From Elephas maximus indicus (Eukaryota; Chordata; Mammalia; Proboscidea; Elephantidae): a stretch of DNA of 64,000 nucleotides. The notes under the pieces were generated by a model. The model had not been told where the DNA came from. It made no database searches and was given only the letters and a program-made list of their open reading frames with translations. Below, piece by piece: positions 33,741-44,800 of the stretch; the first letter of the stretch is position 1; every line of letters begins with the position of its first letter. Made by a program: the position numbers and the translations under genes. Location: NCBI RefSeq assembly GCF_024166365.1, contig NC_064831.1:52391768-52455767 (forward strand). The letters are read 5' to 3'.

Positions 33741-35715
33741 CAGAGGATCAGGAAGGCAGGAAAGCGGCATGAAGTTAAAGCCCAAAATTTAATACAAAAA
33801 AGATTGTCACTAATATGAGAAGCTCTGAGTCTTGAGGGTTATATATATTTTTTTAATTATATTTTTATCCCATTTTTAAAATTTGTACTGTGTTAAACTG
33901 CATCACTGGCACTCAGGACAGCAGAACCATTGTTTGGTGAGCCCTGCCTGGCAGCCAGTTGGCTGCGCCAGCCTTCTGGCCTCTTCAGGAAGACCTTGCC
34001 CCTTGTCTCTTCTCAGGACTCAGCTAGAGCCCCGCCCACCCCGACTCAGCTGGGCCTAGGAGCCCACCCTGCCCTTCCCAGAGGCTGAGCCAGTGTGTGT
34101 GCTCAGAGCAGGGGACCTGGGCTTCGGTTCTCCCCTCAGTCCAGCAGGAGTGAGGTCCCCCATGTCCTCCGGGACAACACTTGTAAGGATCACTGAAGCA
34201 CCACTAGAAATGTAATGATATGGAAACCCATAGTTACCTCAGCTCCTCTAATTACTGCGTGTAGTTACAGGCTGCTTGACATATGTGTAAAACCTCGAAG
34301 GCAGTGTTCTGGTAACAACAGCTAAAACCTCAGCTGCCTTCAGAGTTTTGCTTTGCTGAAATGTTTGGCTGTACACGTTTGGATCCAGAGCTGAATAGCT
34401 GAGGTGACCAGAAAGGAGAGGTTGTTAGCCACGAGAGGCTTCCTTATTTGCCCTTCCCCCAGGCCAGCCTCTCCTCTAAACAAATGTTCAACTACTCTGT
34501 GAAGGGTTCTAGACTATTATCCTGCCCAGGGCACCCAAGTGCTTCAATCCACTTCTCTCCTCCCCGTATTGTACCCCATAATGTGCCATTCCTACTAGTC
34601 CACTGTAACTTCCAACTTTACCCCCATCCCCCATGGTGATCTCAGCTACCACCACCAGGCACTAAGAGCTACCACTGGGTAAAAGCAACATTTGTTTTGG
34701 CCAAATTTCCTCAAAATCAAGAGTTCAATCTTTGACCAATACTGTCCAAGGGCATCCCAGCCTCAGCCCCAAATTTCATTTCAGTAGTTCCTTATGGGCA
34801 ATTCACACCAAGTCTTTTACCTGATGGAACACTGGTCTCTTCACTCTGCAGTAACCTAGGCAATCCAGGTGCAAAAAGAGAAAGTAGAGGCCACTTGGAA
34901 ACATGCAGCATCTCTTAATGGTGTTGATTTGATACGGAATCAAGGTCAATGGCATATTGTCATGGCCTGCATTGTGGTCAGGCCTTGTGTTAGACATGGT
35001 CCTCAAGGCAAGGTTGATTTTCTTGGCCTCAATCTAAATGCACACACACTTCCCCTCACCCTTGCCAAAGAGAGTGGAAAAACACTTTATAAGTCCCTCT
35101 ACTGACGATATGAGCTTTAACAGCTCGGATGACCTACTTGGCACGGAATTTCATTGGCCACCAGTCGCCTAGGGGCATGTGGATGGTTTGTAGCCACTCT
35201 GGGTTAGTTTATAACCCAGGGTTTTCAGGATAGAGGCTCTTTATCTCCCTCCCTTACTAAACCGCAGAACAATAACCAGAGTGTATTTAACAATTGAATA
35301 AGGGTAAGCAAATTTGATTTTGGCTATGACGTCAAACAGGGTAAAGCATTGGTTGGGTCTTGCAGGTGGTTTCATGCAGGTTTGGGCCCTCCACGGTTCA
35401 CGCAGTGTCAGACTGTGAACTCCTTGACATCAGCCCTACAGACACACAAGGGCTGTTTGTTAGACCAGGAAGTATATTTGCCCAGCAGGCAAATGTGATT
35501 GTGGTAAGCATTACTTTATACAACAGCAACCTTTGCTATAGCTCGCCCTTAACAAAGCCATATGGCCTGTTCAGACCAATTTTTAATGGAGTAAATTCAA
35601 GTCCACAAATAGTTCATCACTTAGAAATACAATTTCTGGTTTGCCAGTAATGGTTATTAACATTTTCCAGAATCTCTTGGTTATGAGGTTAATTTTTCTT
35701 TGAAGAGTCGAGCAG
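33741..35715. other. Repeat-poor intergenic block (2 kb)
   Basis: No lineage-specific repeat is visible. The block is GC-richer at 33920-34170. It contains TAATTA at 34249-34254 and CATATG at 34280-34285. No ORF has a recognisable domain. Confidence 0.45.
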
Positions 35716-35720
35716 CCTTC

Positions 35721-36205
35721 TGTCTTAGTTATCTACTGCTGCTATAGACAGCAACGAATTTATAACAGAAATACCGCAAGTGGATGGCTTTAACAAAGAG
35801 AAATTTATTCTCTCACAGTCTAGGAGGCTAGAAATCCATATTCAGGGTGCCAACTCCAGGGGCAGGCTTTCTCTCTCTGTCAGTTCTGGGGGAAGGTCCT
35901 TGTCATCAATCTTCCCCCTGTCCAGGAGCTTCACACCACAGGGACCTCAGGTCCAACGTACATTACGTGCTCTGCTCCTGGCTCTACTTTCTTGGTGGTA
36001 TGAGGCCCCCCATCTCTCTTTTATATCTCGAAAGAGACCGACCTTGTAGATTGAGTCCTGCCTCATTAATGTCATAGAGGTAGGATTTACAACACATAGG
36101 AAAATCACATCAGATGACAAAATGGTGGACAATCACACAGTACCGGAAGTCATGGCTGAGCCAAGTAGACACACATTTTGGGGGTACACAATTCAATCCA
36201 TAATG
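35721..36205 (-). mobile_element. Solo LTR, MaLR-like afrotherian family (copy 5)
   Basis: Plus strand from TGTCTTAGTTATCTACTGCT to TTCAATCCATAATG. Near 35745 an extra GACAGCAACGAATTTATAAC segment is present. CCTTC (35716-35720) and ACTTC (36206-36210) may be the target duplicates. Confidence 0.83.
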
Positions 36206-36207
36206 AC

Positions 36208-36460
36208 TTCTCTGATTCCCAACCCCCTAGGTGGAACTGACCACTTTGCTCCCTGTAGTTCCCTGTACATGTCTCTATTGAAGGGCCTGGCATACTTCCA
36301 ATGCAACCAGTTTTGTCCATGTCTTTGACAGTTTCATGGGCTTATTGAAGGTCCAGGTCACTTTTGATCATCTTTATCTTCTCAGTGCTAGCATAGTGCC
36401 TAGTACAAAGCTGGTACCAATGATGTGTTTGTTGAATAAGTGAATGAATAAAGTCTTTTG
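36208..36460 (+). repeat. L2 LINE 3'-end fragment
   Basis: Runs to AGCATAGTGCCTAGTACAAA and TTTGTTGAATAAGTGAATGA, the L2 3' terminus. Confidence 0.6.
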
Positions 36461-36599
36461 AAATGGTGCAGAATGTATGATTTCTGCAGTCGGCTTAATA
36501 TCTCATTAGCTAAACAATGGCCAATAATCAAGATTGAAAATAGTTGAATCATGAACAAGAGTAACTCCCCATTCCCCATTTTCTGAGCCCACAAATTTT

Positions 36600-37155
36600 T
36601 TTTTTTTCAAAGAGCATTTCTTTTTTTTGGTGAAAATATACACAAAAAAAACCTACAGCAATTCAACCATTTCTACATGTACAGTTCAATGATATTTGTT
36701 ACGATTTTCATATTGTGTCCCCATTCTCGCCATCTCTACCCCTATTGTTTCACCTTCAACTTTTATCTATGCTTTAGAGTTACTCTTGCCAATTTGATCT
36801 CATGTAGATAATTCTCTAAAAGAGTTTAATGTTCAAGGCAAACATATTTTACTAATTGGGCTAAATTGTTGCTTAGTTTAAAAATGACTTCAGAGGATAG
36901 TTTTGGTTTAAGGTTTAACAGTTATCTCAGGGCAATAGATTTGGAGGTTCCCCCATCTCAGTGGGTCCAGTAAGTCTGGTTTTCATAAAAATTTGAAACT
37001 GTCTTCCACATTTTTCCTCCTTTTGATCAGGGTCCATCTATTAAGTCCTTGATCAAAACATTCAGTAATGGTAGCTGGGCACCATCCAGTTCCTGGTCTC
37101 ATGGCAAAGGAGGTAGTAGCTCATGGAGTGGTGCATTAGACCTGTAGTTTATTCC
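36600..37155 (-). mobile_element. L1 3' UTR, afrotherian L1, minus orientation
   Basis: Begins in T-runs, contains CTCCTTTTGATCAGGGTCCA and GCTGGGCACCATCCAGTTCC, which are the reverse of segments in the L1 3' UTR at 30225-31024. Confidence 0.75.
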
Positions 37156-37589
37156 CTTTCCTGATTCCTGGGTCTCTTCCTTCTTCTGCTCCTCAAAGAG
37201 CACTGTGACTTTAAATTACATAAAGCTGTAAATTATATATAGTGTTGAATGTAGTATAAATCAAGAGACTGGATTTTTGTCCAGGCTCTGGCACTAATCA
37301 GCTGTGTCACATTAATTGTTAGTGACCACATATAGTGCTCTGTTGAGAATTCTGAAGTCATCATTGAGTTTAAGGGGAAAGAAGGCTGGGGTTGATTAGT
37401 GATATATGTTACAGGTGCTGGTGGGAAAGAGCAATGGAAAACAAGCCAGATATTTGCCATACTGGTAATAAACAATCTCAAATCTCCCTTTCAAGCTCTA
37501 AAATTCTGATACATTTTTTAGTAATTTGCAGAATACTCAGTATCCGTGAACATGTATAATGTGAATGTCACGCATGGCCAAGATGGATT

Positions 37590-37790
37590 CAGTGTTTACT
37601 AGACCAAGGTGCCATGAAAATCCTTTGCATAGATTATCTTATATCATCCTTACAACAACACTATGGGGCCCATGTTATTACTACTCACTTTATATTAGGA
37701 CAAAACTGAGACCCAAATGGCTTGCAAGGTCACACAGCTAGAGCAGTGAAATCAGAATTCATGCCCTAAGAGTCTTCCTCCAGAAACTGT
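37590..37790 (-). repeat. MIR SINE, minus orientation
   Basis: TTACAACAACACTATGGGGC, ACAAAACTGAGACCCAAATG and CAAGGTCACACAGCTAGAGC. Confidence 0.8.
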
Positions 37791-38732
37791 GTTCACAATC
37801 AATGTATTGGAATAGCCATTCCATTCCACTTTGGCTTCTTTCTAGGCAAATGAAGACTAAGATAATGTTTGCAATAGAAAAAAAGAAGCATATTCACAGA
37901 TCAGGAAATTGCTTTCATTTTACTCTGGTGAATATGATTTCTGCAGCCAGCTGAAGTTGACAGACAATGATTTTCAACCTTAAGGAACAAGGAGTAGTAT
38001 AAATTGTAACTGTTCCTGGATCCCTAAGATCAGATGTAAGCTGTGTGAAATGCAAACACCCCTGGAAAAGTTCAGACATGTAATTATATTTCAGTGGTGC
38101 TAATGAGTTAATGAAGCTGGGATATTTTAGTTAAAATGAAACTAAAAATCATTCATTCCCTCCCTTTCATAAACGGAGAGAACAACTAAGACCTTCAGCT
38201 GGGGCCACAATGCTTAAAGGCAATTCCTTTAGCTCCTTGGTCAGCAACTTCTCCCGTTATACACAATCCTCAGGCCTCTCTCTGCGCTGCACTCCCTGAC
38301 GCTCAGCAAGTAGCCCTCCCACCGGTTCCTCCACTCCGCTCCTAGTCCTTTCGGCCAGGGAGCCTCACCCATGCGTTACATCCCTGCCAGTCAAAAAGGC
38401 AAGTCTAATCTGCTTGCAGCTTGTCTAGGCTCAGCTCCGAAGAGGCTTCTCAGAAGTTAGCATGGTGAGTTACCAGAGATGGCTACATTGGGCCCAGTCC
38501 CCAAGTTCAACTGACTAATGTGTGGGGTATGGGACCTCGCCACATCTCCTTTCACTGAAGCCTGAGACGTGCCCCCCTACCCTGGTAGGTTAGAACAAGG
38601 CCATTTCCCACTGGTGCCCACTGGTGGTGGGATATACATACTATTTCACAGAGAAAAAATGCTATGTTTTGCTGCATTTTATACATTAATTTTCTTGTAT
38701 CTTTACCCGTCTTCTCCTCATTTGCTCCCTTC
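37791..38732. other. Unclassified intergenic sequence
   Basis: Possibly a promoter-less GC-richer patch at 38270-38420; no gene or clear repeat is visible. Confidence 0.35.
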
Positions 38733-38744
38733 TATCCAAGACTA

Positions 38745-38880
38745 CCCTGGTGGCGTAGTGGTTAAGTGCTACGGCTGCTAACCACGAGGTCAGCAGTTCG
38801 AATCTGCCAGGCGCTCCTTGGAAGCTCAATGGGGCAGTTCTACTCTGTCCTGTAGGGTCGCTATGAGTTAGCAGCGAGGT
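38745..38880 (+). mobile_element. AfroSINE with rearranged 3' junction
   Basis: Head to GGGTCGCTATGAGTTAGC. TATCCAAGACTA flanks it at 38733-38744 and 38881-38892. The 3' tail is lost. Confidence 0.88.
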
Positions 38881-38926
38881 TATCCAAGACTACTCCTACA
38901 GCGAGGTTATCCAAGACTACTCCTAC
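38873..38926. repeat. 27-bp perfect tandem duplication at an AfroSINE junction
   Basis: Units 38873-38899 and 38900-38926 are identical. Each contains the SINE target site TATCCAAGACTA. Confidence 0.92.
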
Positions 38927-40186
38927 GTCACCTACGCTTTGGATATCGTTCTTTAAAGAATGTGCTGTGCTCCTATATTGGGGTTGTAGGGTTAATTTCC
39001 AGGTGCGCATTAAATACACTGATGCTGAGTAGAGATAAGGCTGAAGTCAAGTAGGTGGCTGAAAATGTGGGTCTTGAGGGAGGGGTCTGGGAGTAGTAGC
39101 TGAACTGGTGAGTGAAGTTATGGTCCTAGATGAGACTGTGGAGAGAGAGAATTTTCCCTATCTTTGACCCCTTTTTAAATTAGCTTTTCCCCTCAGCTTA
39201 AATAAACTCAAATCACTCTCCTCTTCAGAAACAAAACCAAAACATTCCTTTTTTCCTGCGTTTTCCTCTTGCTATCATCACCTGGCTCTTTTCCTCTTCA
39301 CGCACAAGCTCCTTTTAAGGCTTTCCCTGTATCCTCCATCTTGGGCAGTTTCACACCTGTATCTCCCTTTCCTTCATTTTGCATTGGGCCTGATAACAAA
39401 GAACACACACTAACACCAAGAGTTTAAAAACCCAAGCTTACTTTATTGCTGCCTTCCACCTCAGTCTGTCCAGGGAACTGGAGACGCCAGAAGGCATAGG
39501 CACAATCGCACCCACCAACTGTATCCTCCCCTCAGCTGGGCAGGTTGAGAAGTCCCTGAAGGTGTGGGGAGGGTCAGGGGAGGGAGCTTTGCATCCGGAT
39601 TTCCCAGCATTTGCAGCGGTCCTTTGAGTACTTAGCACAGCTGGAGAGCAGGTTATGGCTAGGTGAAGCACTTCCTTATAAATTAGGCTTATCTGGATGT
39701 AACTGCGATTACTACCAGAAGTGCCCGACAAGCTCACTTTTTTACTTCATCCCAGTCAATTAATCTTACACGTGTTCACATTTGCATCATCGCAATAAAA
39801 CTTTATATTTTTAAGTCTAAGACTCTTCTGATGTATTCTGCTGGACCTCTGAAGGAAGTCCCAGTACCTGGAGATTAAGCCAGCAAATTCCCTGACCACA
39901 ATGGAAGTTCCCAAACTTCTTCTGGCTCCATCTTTACATACACATATGGACAAACCAGGAATAAACTCCCTTTATAAAAGGATAGTCCACTGTCTTGAGA
40001 AAATTTAGTGAATGTTATCTATCTTTCTCCCAGTGATTTAAAATATCACCTTTATCATAAACCTTGTTTTCAAATATATGGAGCTGTGCTTCTTTTCAGG
40101 TTCTTTGATCTCTAATTCTAGTCTCAGTGTCAATACCATGCCTTTTTACTCGCACTGTACTTTAATTTTTGGTAGGATAAATTTAG
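38927..40186. other. Unclassified intergenic sequence
   Basis: Contains a pyrimidine-rich stretch at 39240-39380. No gene or clear repeat is visible. Confidence 0.35.
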
Positions 40187-40393
40187 TTAAACTGGTTCCT
40201 GTGGAGTCCGCTCTGACTCATGGCAACCCCGTGTGTATCAGAGTGGAGCTGTGTTTCACAGGGCTTTCCATGGTTGATTTTTCTGAAGTAGATTGCCAGG
40301 CCTTTCTTCCAAGGAGCCTCTGAGTGGACTTAAACCTCCAACCTTTTGGTCAGCAGCCAAGCACGTTAACTGTTTGAACCACCCAGGGACTTT
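40187..40393 (-). mobile_element. AfroSINE, divergent subtype
   Basis: AACTGGTTCCTGTGGAGTCC, TTTCTGAAGTAGATTGCCAG and GAACCACCCAGGGAC. Confidence 0.86.
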
Positions 40394-40479
40394 ACTGTTC
40401 TTCTCTGGCAAACGTAGTTTGGAGAAGGCACTATTCTACACGGCTTCTCTTCCATGTGAACTTTATATCAGCTTATTTT

Positions 40480-40990
40480 CTATTAAGTGTTCTTTTGGAG
40501 CTAGTATAGGATCATATCAAAACAGTGAGGAAGAGCCGAACTTTCTAATATCCCAGTATTGGGGATAACTGGATAGCCATACAGAAAAAGATAAAATTTG
40601 ATCAGTTTCTTTCACTGTTTATCAGGATACTTTCAAAATGGATAAGAGATTTAATTTAAAAATAAAACCACATACGTACTTGAAGAAAATATGCATGAAT
40701 TCCTCTATAACCTGAGAATGTGGAGAACTTCCCTGTGACTAAAAATGCAGACACAAGAAGAGAGATTGATAAATATGACTACGTTAAAAAAATTTTTTTT
40801 TTCTTGTCCAAAAAACATTCATAAGCAGGAAAGTAAAAAACAGGTGACAAACTGGGGAAAATATTAACAACCCACACTTCAGATAAAGCCGTGATATCTT
40901 TAATATACAAAGAGATTCCAGAAATGAAGACGCAAAAGAGATCAATAACACTATAGAAAAACAGGCAGGAGATAAGATATAATAAGGAGA
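40480..40990 (+). mobile_element. L1 ORF2 C-terminal remnant
   Basis: Ordered L1 ORF2 3' matches: GGATAACTGGATAGCCATAC, TTTCAAAATGGATAAGAGAT, AGAGATTGATAAATATGACT, GGTGACAAACTGGGGAAAAT and TTTAATATACAAAGAGATTC. Frameshifted; both ends are truncated. Confidence 0.8.
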
Positions 40991-41249
40991 TGTAACGTGA
41001 AACTGTTGTCAAACGCCAACTCCCCAGATAGGACCTATACAACCACCTGATGATAAGACAAAGTTGGGTTTATTGCTTAGCTGGATAAGAGAGAGCACCA
41101 TGTCGACAGAGCTTTGATAGTGTCTCAGAGTGGGGAATGCAGGGTCAGATTTTATTAAACATTTGAAGGTTAGTTAAAGGTGAGTCTTTCAATGTGGGCA
41201 TGGGAGGGCAAGGCTGGAGGGAGGCAGGGTGGCTTGATTAAAACGGGGG
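40991..41249. other. Unclassified spacer
   Basis: No gene or recognised repeat. Confidence 0.35.
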
Positions 41250-41598
41250 ATGGGTCAGTGGTGGTTCAGTGGTATAATTCTCGCCTTCCAACTGGGAGAC
41301 CAAGGTTCGATTCCTGGCCAATGCACCTCACGAATAGCCACCCTCTGCCCCTCAGTGGAGGTTTGCCTATTGCTATAAAGTTGGACAGGTTTCAGCAGAG
41401 CTTCCAGACTAAGATGAATTAGAAAGAAAGGCCTGCTGATCTACTTCTGAAAGTCAGCCAATGAAAATCCATAGATCACAACAGTCCTGTCTACAAATGA
41501 CGCTGGGGTTGGTACAGGGTTGGGCAGCATCTCATTCCCTTGTGCGTGGGGTTACCTGAGTCAGGGGCCAACTTGACGACATATAACAACAACAACAG
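41250..41598 (+). mobile_element. tRNA-Gly-headed SINE with RTE-type tail
   Basis: The head (41254-41326) matches tRNA-Gly: A box TGGTTCAGTGG at 41262-41272, CTCGCCTTCC anticodon-arm region, B box GGTTCGATTCC at 41304-41314 and CCAATGCA 3' end. A SINE body follows, then a tail ending ACATATAACAACAACAACA as in RTE. The acceptor stem no longer pairs, so it is not a functional tRNA gene. Confidence 0.85.
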
Positions 41599-41804
41599 AA
41601 TGGGACAAAATTTTGGTTCAGGCTGAGAGTCAGGAGAGAGCTAGTGAGTGTCAGAGCCACCTTGAGAACTGGGGTTTCCTGAGCTCAGAGTTCTTTCAGC
41701 CCTGCGTGCTTTTTGGAACATGACAAGTGGTCCTAAAGAAGACAGACCTGGAAGTGGCTTTATTGAAGGATGACTTTGAAGTCAGGGATGTAGTCAGAGT
41801 TCAA

Positions 41805-41920
41805 TCATTCACTTATGCATTCATTCATTCAGCAAACAGTTTTTGCACCTGTACGGTGTACCAGGTTCTAAAGATGAGTGAGGGGCACAGGTCCTGCTTT
41901 TGACCCTCAGGGGCAGACAG
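41805..41920 (-). repeat. L2 LINE 3'-end fragment, minus orientation
   Basis: CATTCATTCATTCAGCAAAC, GGTGTACCAGGTTCTAAAGA and GGGCACAGGTCCTGCTTTTG. Confidence 0.65.
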
Positions 41921-42371
41921 ATGCCTGTGTGTGTGGTGGAAGCAAGCACAGCAGGGCTATCATGCAGGTTTGTACAAAGCCCTGTGGGAACCCAGGAGGG
42001 AATATCAGCTCCTTCTGGAGGCATGGGATAGATGTCACAGCAGCTCAGGTCACAAAACAGAAATGTCATAGGCCTCAGGGGGGAAGGATACGCCAAGCAG
42101 ACCTGTGAAAGGGGCACCGGCAAGGTCTGTGAATGGCAGAAAAGAAGTGCTCGTGGGAGATGGGCTGGAAGGGGTGGTGGAGGGTTAGGCTGAGGCTAGT
42201 TCACAGAGGGCTTTGACCCTAGACTGGAGGGCTAGATTTTCAGCGTGGAGGAATCCATCATCAAGGCCTTGGGGCAAGGGAAACCCTCTCCTATTCCCCT
42301 GATCACCTACTGCAGCTGGGTTACTGCAGACCACCTGGACAAGCTCAGGGCGCCATGCTGGTTTCATCTTT
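41921..42371. other. Unclassified intergenic sequence
   Basis: May be more L2-derived sequence. No gene is visible. Confidence 0.35.
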
Positions 42372-43178
42372 GTTTATTAGCTGCCAACCAGTCAGCCTGA
42401 CTCATGGTGACCCCACCCACAACGGAATAAAACAATGCTTTGTCCTGTGCCATTACAGCTCAGGCCACTGTAATCCAGAGGATCACACAGGCGTTTCATT
42501 GCCTGATTTTTGGAAGTAAATCACCAGGCCTATCTTCCTAGTCTGAAAGCTCTGCTGTAAACCTGTTCAGCAACCCACAAGCCTCCAATGACAGACGAGT
42601 GGTGGTGTTGCCTGGTGGAAGCCCCACGTTCTGCCTGGTGTGACTTGTTACAGCCAATAAACAAGAGGCTGAGGTGGGAGAAGAAACTTACCTTTATTTT
42701 ATTGCACAAGGAAAAGAGCAACTGGGGCTGCTGCCTTCATGACTGCTCGCAGGCAGCTTGGGGAGGTGGGCTTTTACAGAGAGCAGACAAGGAAACGCAA
42801 ATTCATCATAAGTAGGATAGACCTTCACACAGCAGCTCAGAGCTTGGGAATGACTAGGTATTTTCTTTAGACAAGGGTTTGATTCTCCAGGATGGAGGAA
42901 GAGGTCGATTTTCCTTCATTAACATGTTAAGTCTCCACCTAGAGGCAGGTTGAGGCCACCTATGGCCCGTTCTGTGGTTATCTTGCCAAGGACAATTTCA
43001 GAAGAACGTGCAGCCTGTTCTGCTCGGTGTAGGGGGATAAACCAGAGCAGGTGTCTCTTAGAAATGTCAGGCTCTGAGCCTACCTCAGTGGCTGTGCTTG
43101 AAGTGCATTCACCAGGAATCAAACCTGCATTTCCCACATAAAAGGCAAGAATTGTGCCACTGAGCCACCACTGCTGGG
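42372..43178 (-). mobile_element. tRNA-Gly-headed SINE, minus orientation, split by a solo LTR
   Basis: The reversed tail and body occupy 42372-42605 (CTGACTCATGGTGACCCCAC, GGAAGTAAATCACCAGGCC, AGCTCTGCTGTAAACCTGTT). The reversed tRNA-Gly-like head occupies 43092-43178 (GTGCATTCACCAGGAATCAA, CTGAGCCACCACTGCTG). The inserted LTR is at 42606-43087. Confidence 0.8.
42606..43087 (-). mobile_element. Solo LTR, ERV1-like, with 4-bp target duplication
   Basis: The termini read TG...CA on both strands (minus strand TGAGGTAGGC...AGGCAACA). The minus strand carries GCAATAAAATAAAGG and then CCTCTTGTTTATTGGCTGTA, a layout typical of gammaretrovirus-like LTR ends. GTGG at 42602-42605 and 43088-43091 is the target duplication. 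No internal region remains. Confidence 0.72.
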
Positions 43179-43730
43179 CAGAAGTGGCAATGCTTCTGCG
43201 GCATCCCTGTGGCCTCCCTGAATGGGGGCGATCTGGCCTGCCTGTCTGTTCCCGTTGCAGACTTTAGCACTATAGCCCCAATTGGAAGACTTCGAGGCTT
43301 TTCCTCTGTGTTGCAAACACTTCAGTTTCACTTGGTGCCAGCACTCGCTCAGGTTTCAAAGTCTGGAGTCATCCACCAACAAGGACGGGCCAGATGACTG
43401 CCGCCTGCCCCCTGCCCCCTTAAACTAACAAAAACACTCTTATCTCCCATCCAAAAAAGAAAAAAAAATCCCCATCACCTTAAAATGGACCAACTTCCTA
43501 TTTTTCCTGGCCTGCTGCCCTTTCTTCTTCATTGCCTCCTCTGCGTCTCCCAGCAGCAGCCAACATCCCAGGCAACTTGATCGGCAGGGCCAGGCGGGTT
43601 TCCCCGGAGCATGCGGAGCACAAGGCGTGGGAGGAGACACTGCAACAGGCTGGGCAGGCTCCTCCCAGGCCTCCAAGGGCCAGAGGCATTTACAAGGCTG
43701 GCCTGGGAGCGCGAGAGGTCTACCGCCTGT
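43179..43730. other. Unclassified intergenic sequence
   Basis: GC-richer at 43540-43720. Overlapping short ORFs on both strands show no domain. Confidence 0.35.
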
Positions 43731-43842
43731 GGTTAGGTGCCGTTCAGGCGGTCCCGGCTCATAGCAACCCCGTGTCCAGCAGAAGGAAACACTGCCCAGT
43801 CCTGCCCCATCCTCCCAATCACAGGCCTATGGTCTACTCTAA
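43731..43842 (-). mobile_element. RTE-type LINE 3' fragment, short
   Basis: GGTTAGGTGCCGTTCAGGCG, CTCATAGCAACCCCGTGTCC and CCAGTCCTGCCCCATCCTCC. Confidence 0.8.
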
Positions 43843-43894
43843 ATAAACCCTTAGAACCTTGAATGAAGACACTGTAAGTCACAGGTGCCCAACA

Positions 43895-44065
43895 CTTCAG
43901 AGTTTTCCAAGTTATTTTCATACGTATTACCTTTGTCATCATCACAACAACCCGCGGGGCAGGAGCTTATCTTCGTTGCAAAGATGAGGAAATCGAACCT
44001 CAGAGAATTCAAATGGCTTTCCCAGTAGCATCCAGCAGACTCTGAAACAGGCCTTTTGACTAAAT
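43895..44065 (-). repeat. MIR SINE, minus orientation
   Basis: CATCACAACAACCCGCGGGG, AAAGATGAGGAAATCGAACC and CTTTCCCAGTAGCATCCAGC. Confidence 0.78.
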
Positions 44066-44189
44066 CCTGTGGGGTTGTCCGCATGCCAGCATCACGGAAA
44101 GGAGGGGTGACTGAGAAGCCTCAGGGCCGTGTGAGTGAGCATGCACACACTCACACGTAACTATCATGGGCTACCCCACTTTATAGAAG

Positions 44190-44550
44190 CCCTGATGGCA
44201 CAGTGTTTAAGAGCTACAGCTGTTAACCAAAAGTTGGCAGTTCGAATCCACTGGTTGCTCCTTGGAAACCCTATGGGGCAGTTCTTCTCTGCCCTATAGA
44301 CTTGCTATGACTTGGAAATGACTCGTGGTAACAGGTTTGGCTTTGGTTTTTGGTGGCACAATGGTTAAGTACTCAGCTGCTAACCAGAAGATTGGCAGTT
44401 CAAACCTACATATCAGCTCCGCAGAAGAAAGACTTGGCCATCTGTTTCTATAAGGATTACAGCCTAGGAAACCCTATGGGGCAGCTCTACGCTGTCATGT
44501 GGAGTCACTATGAGTCAAAATTGACTTGTTGACACCCAACAGCAATCTCC
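44190..44550 (+). mobile_element. Head-to-tail AfroSINE dimer
   Basis: A short-subtype copy (to about 44343) is followed directly by a long-subtype copy (about 44344-44550). CTTTATAGAAG at 44179-44189 and CTTTAAGAAG at 44551-44560 flank the pair; no duplication separates the two units. Confidence 0.82.
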
Positions 44551-44689
44551 CTTTAAGAAGTCACGTTGAATGAGGTAAAACGCCTGGCACAGTACGTGAC
44601 ACCAGGTAATGCTTCTGCTGGGAAGGAGACTGTCTTCTGACATCGGTTTTTATGAATGAATTTGAGAGCAGTTTCTCACCCGGAATGGC

Positions 44690-44800
44690 AGTTACTTGTT
44701 CACAGGACTGTTCCCCTCACCAAGCTGTGAGCTCCTCGGGAACCTGGCTATACTTTATCCATCTCTGCGTGGTGCCTTACACACCACTGCTCTTTAAAAC
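44690..44800 (+). repeat. L2 LINE 3'-end fragment
   Basis: AAGCTGTGAGCTCCTCGGGA, then CATCTCTGCGTGGTGCCTTA. Confidence 0.5.

Noticed and set aside
41254-41326. tRNA-Gly gene
   Set aside because: A and B boxes are kept but the acceptor stem does not pair and a SINE body follows directly, so it is a SINE head.
43103-43175. Minus-strand tRNA-Gly gene
   Set aside because: A decayed SINE head with a mutated anticodon arm, followed by SINE body beyond an inserted LTR.
44129-44156. 28-bp GT/CA near-palindrome
   Set aside because: Only 9-bp arms pair around a 10-base loop; such structures are expected by chance in purine-pyrimidine alternating sequence.
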